Source: Marinobacter maroccanus
Lineage (GTDB): Bacteria > Pseudomonadota > Gammaproteobacteria > Pseudomonadales > Oleiphilaceae
NCBI RefSeq assembly: GCF_002933275.1
Contig: NZ_PSSX01000002.1
Coordinates: 248,001-312,000 of the forward strand
Length of the DNA: 64,000 nucleotides
Direction of reading: 5' to 3'
Shown: one piece after another, positions 63,758 through 64,000 of the stretch
Position numbering within the stretch: the first letter of the stretch is position 1
Layout of the letters: every line of letters starts with the position of its first letter
Notes under the pieces: generated by a model
The model's database searches: none
What the model saw: the letters and a program-made list of their open reading frames with translations, nothing else
Told to the model about the DNA's origin: nothing
Made by a program: the position numbers and the translations under genes

Positions 63758-64000
63758 TTATTCGGCTTCAACACCCTGTATCGGGCGGACGGTTTCCCAC
63801 TGCTTGCAGCTCGGGCACAGCCAGTGCAGCTGACGACCTGAGAAGCCACAGCTGACACAGCGATACACCGGACGGTTGGCCAGTATCAGGTGACCAATGC
63901 GGCTTACCAACCTGCCTTCATCGGTAGTCATGCCTTTTTCGTAGCCGGCCATTTCCACCAACCTGAGCAGACCGCGTACGCTCGGGCGCGTTTCCAGCTC
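63758..64000 (-). CDS. lapB: LapB (YciM) lipopolysaccharide assembly protein, C-terminal part
   Basis: The last 80 codons; the start lies to the right of the window. It ends with a rubredoxin-like metal knuckle ([10 protein letters not shown] and W-L-C-P-S-C-K-Q-W) that packs on the TPRs of LapB, an inner-membrane protein regulating LPS amount through FtsH and LpxC. Pairing with pyrF downstream supports the name. Stop TAA at 63758-63760. Confidence 0.9.
   Translation of the reverse strand, partial: ELETRPSVRGLLRLVEMAGYEKGMTTDEGRLVSRIGHLILANRPVYRCVSCGFSGRQLHWLCPSCKQWETVRPIQGVEAE

Overview
This is ordinary chromosomal DNA of a marine gammaproteobacterium, most likely Marinobacter or a close relative. 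That assignment is inferred from protein style and gene order (lapB-pyrF, tRNA-Asn, aspC-uvrB, rlmL-rmf-pyrD, tesA-ybbA-ybbP). I ran no database search. I see no integrase, transposase, phage gene or CRISPR array. Coding density is high and almost all genes are intact. Only the two window edges cut genes: a YnfA-family protein on the left and lapB on the right.

Layout. 1-2 kb: small envelope and oxidoreductase genes. 2.1-5.1 kb: a complete polar amino-acid ABC importer on the minus strand (binding protein, two permeases, ATPase), with an AT-rich upstream region holding a perfect inverted repeat. 5.4-8.6 kb: a YbbA/YbbP-type ABC exporter pair. 8.8-12.6 kb: a class III CoA-transferase, two different histone-deacetylase-fold amidohydrolases ending 26 bp apart, and a GNAT acetyltransferase. 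12.8-14.6 kb: a membrane protein of unknown function with a divergent Tag-like DNA glycosylase. 14.7-16.8 kb: a Fur-regulated TonB siderophore receptor. 16.9-21.5 kb: DUF1289 protein, Na+/H+-type antiporter, four-PAS chemotaxis-like sensor, Ca2+/cation antiporter. 21.5-28.2 kb: Asp/Glu racemase, an OsmC-YcaO fusion, a double-CDGSH/glutamate-synthase fusion and a 697-aa protein whose C-terminal half resembles cyanobacterial acyl-ACP reductase. 28.4-34.4 kb: class I aldolase, secreted metallo-beta-lactamase-fold protein, DusC, KatG, DUF2835 protein. 34.6-38.4 kb: HtpG, two hotdog thioesterases, DUF599 membrane protein. 38.6-41.8 kb: lipoprotein M48 protease with TPRs, and an SCP2-like/iron alcohol dehydrogenase operon. 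41.9-47.6 kb: solute-binding protein, a second YbbAP pair divergent from tesA, YheT hydrolase. 47.7-53.3 kb: tRNA-Asn, M18 aminopeptidase, an unknown acidic protein, an outer-membrane barrel, RlmKL and Rmf. 53.4-64 kb: PyrD, a CDF metal exporter, an RLAN/RimK-type ATP-grasp ligase divergent from a GNAT-C39 peptidase fusion, UvrB, AspC, a second identical tRNA-Asn, PyrF and LapB.

The most interesting content is enzymatic and non-coding rather than mobile. (1) The ATP-grasp and GNAT-peptidase pair matches a predicted but uncharacterised peptide-synthesis system. (2) The acyl-ACP-reductase-like protein keeps the Cys that carries the acyl group in the cyanobacterial enzyme and adds about 330 unknown residues. 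(3) The CDGSH-GltS and OsmC-YcaO fusions sit beside it. (4) Two long intergenic hairpins share their apical sequence but have unrelated, internally complementary arms, so they look like members of one structured repeat family. (5) Eight copies of a 30-32 bp palindrome (GTAGGTCGGATTA..TAATCCGAC) sit in three clusters behind gene ends.
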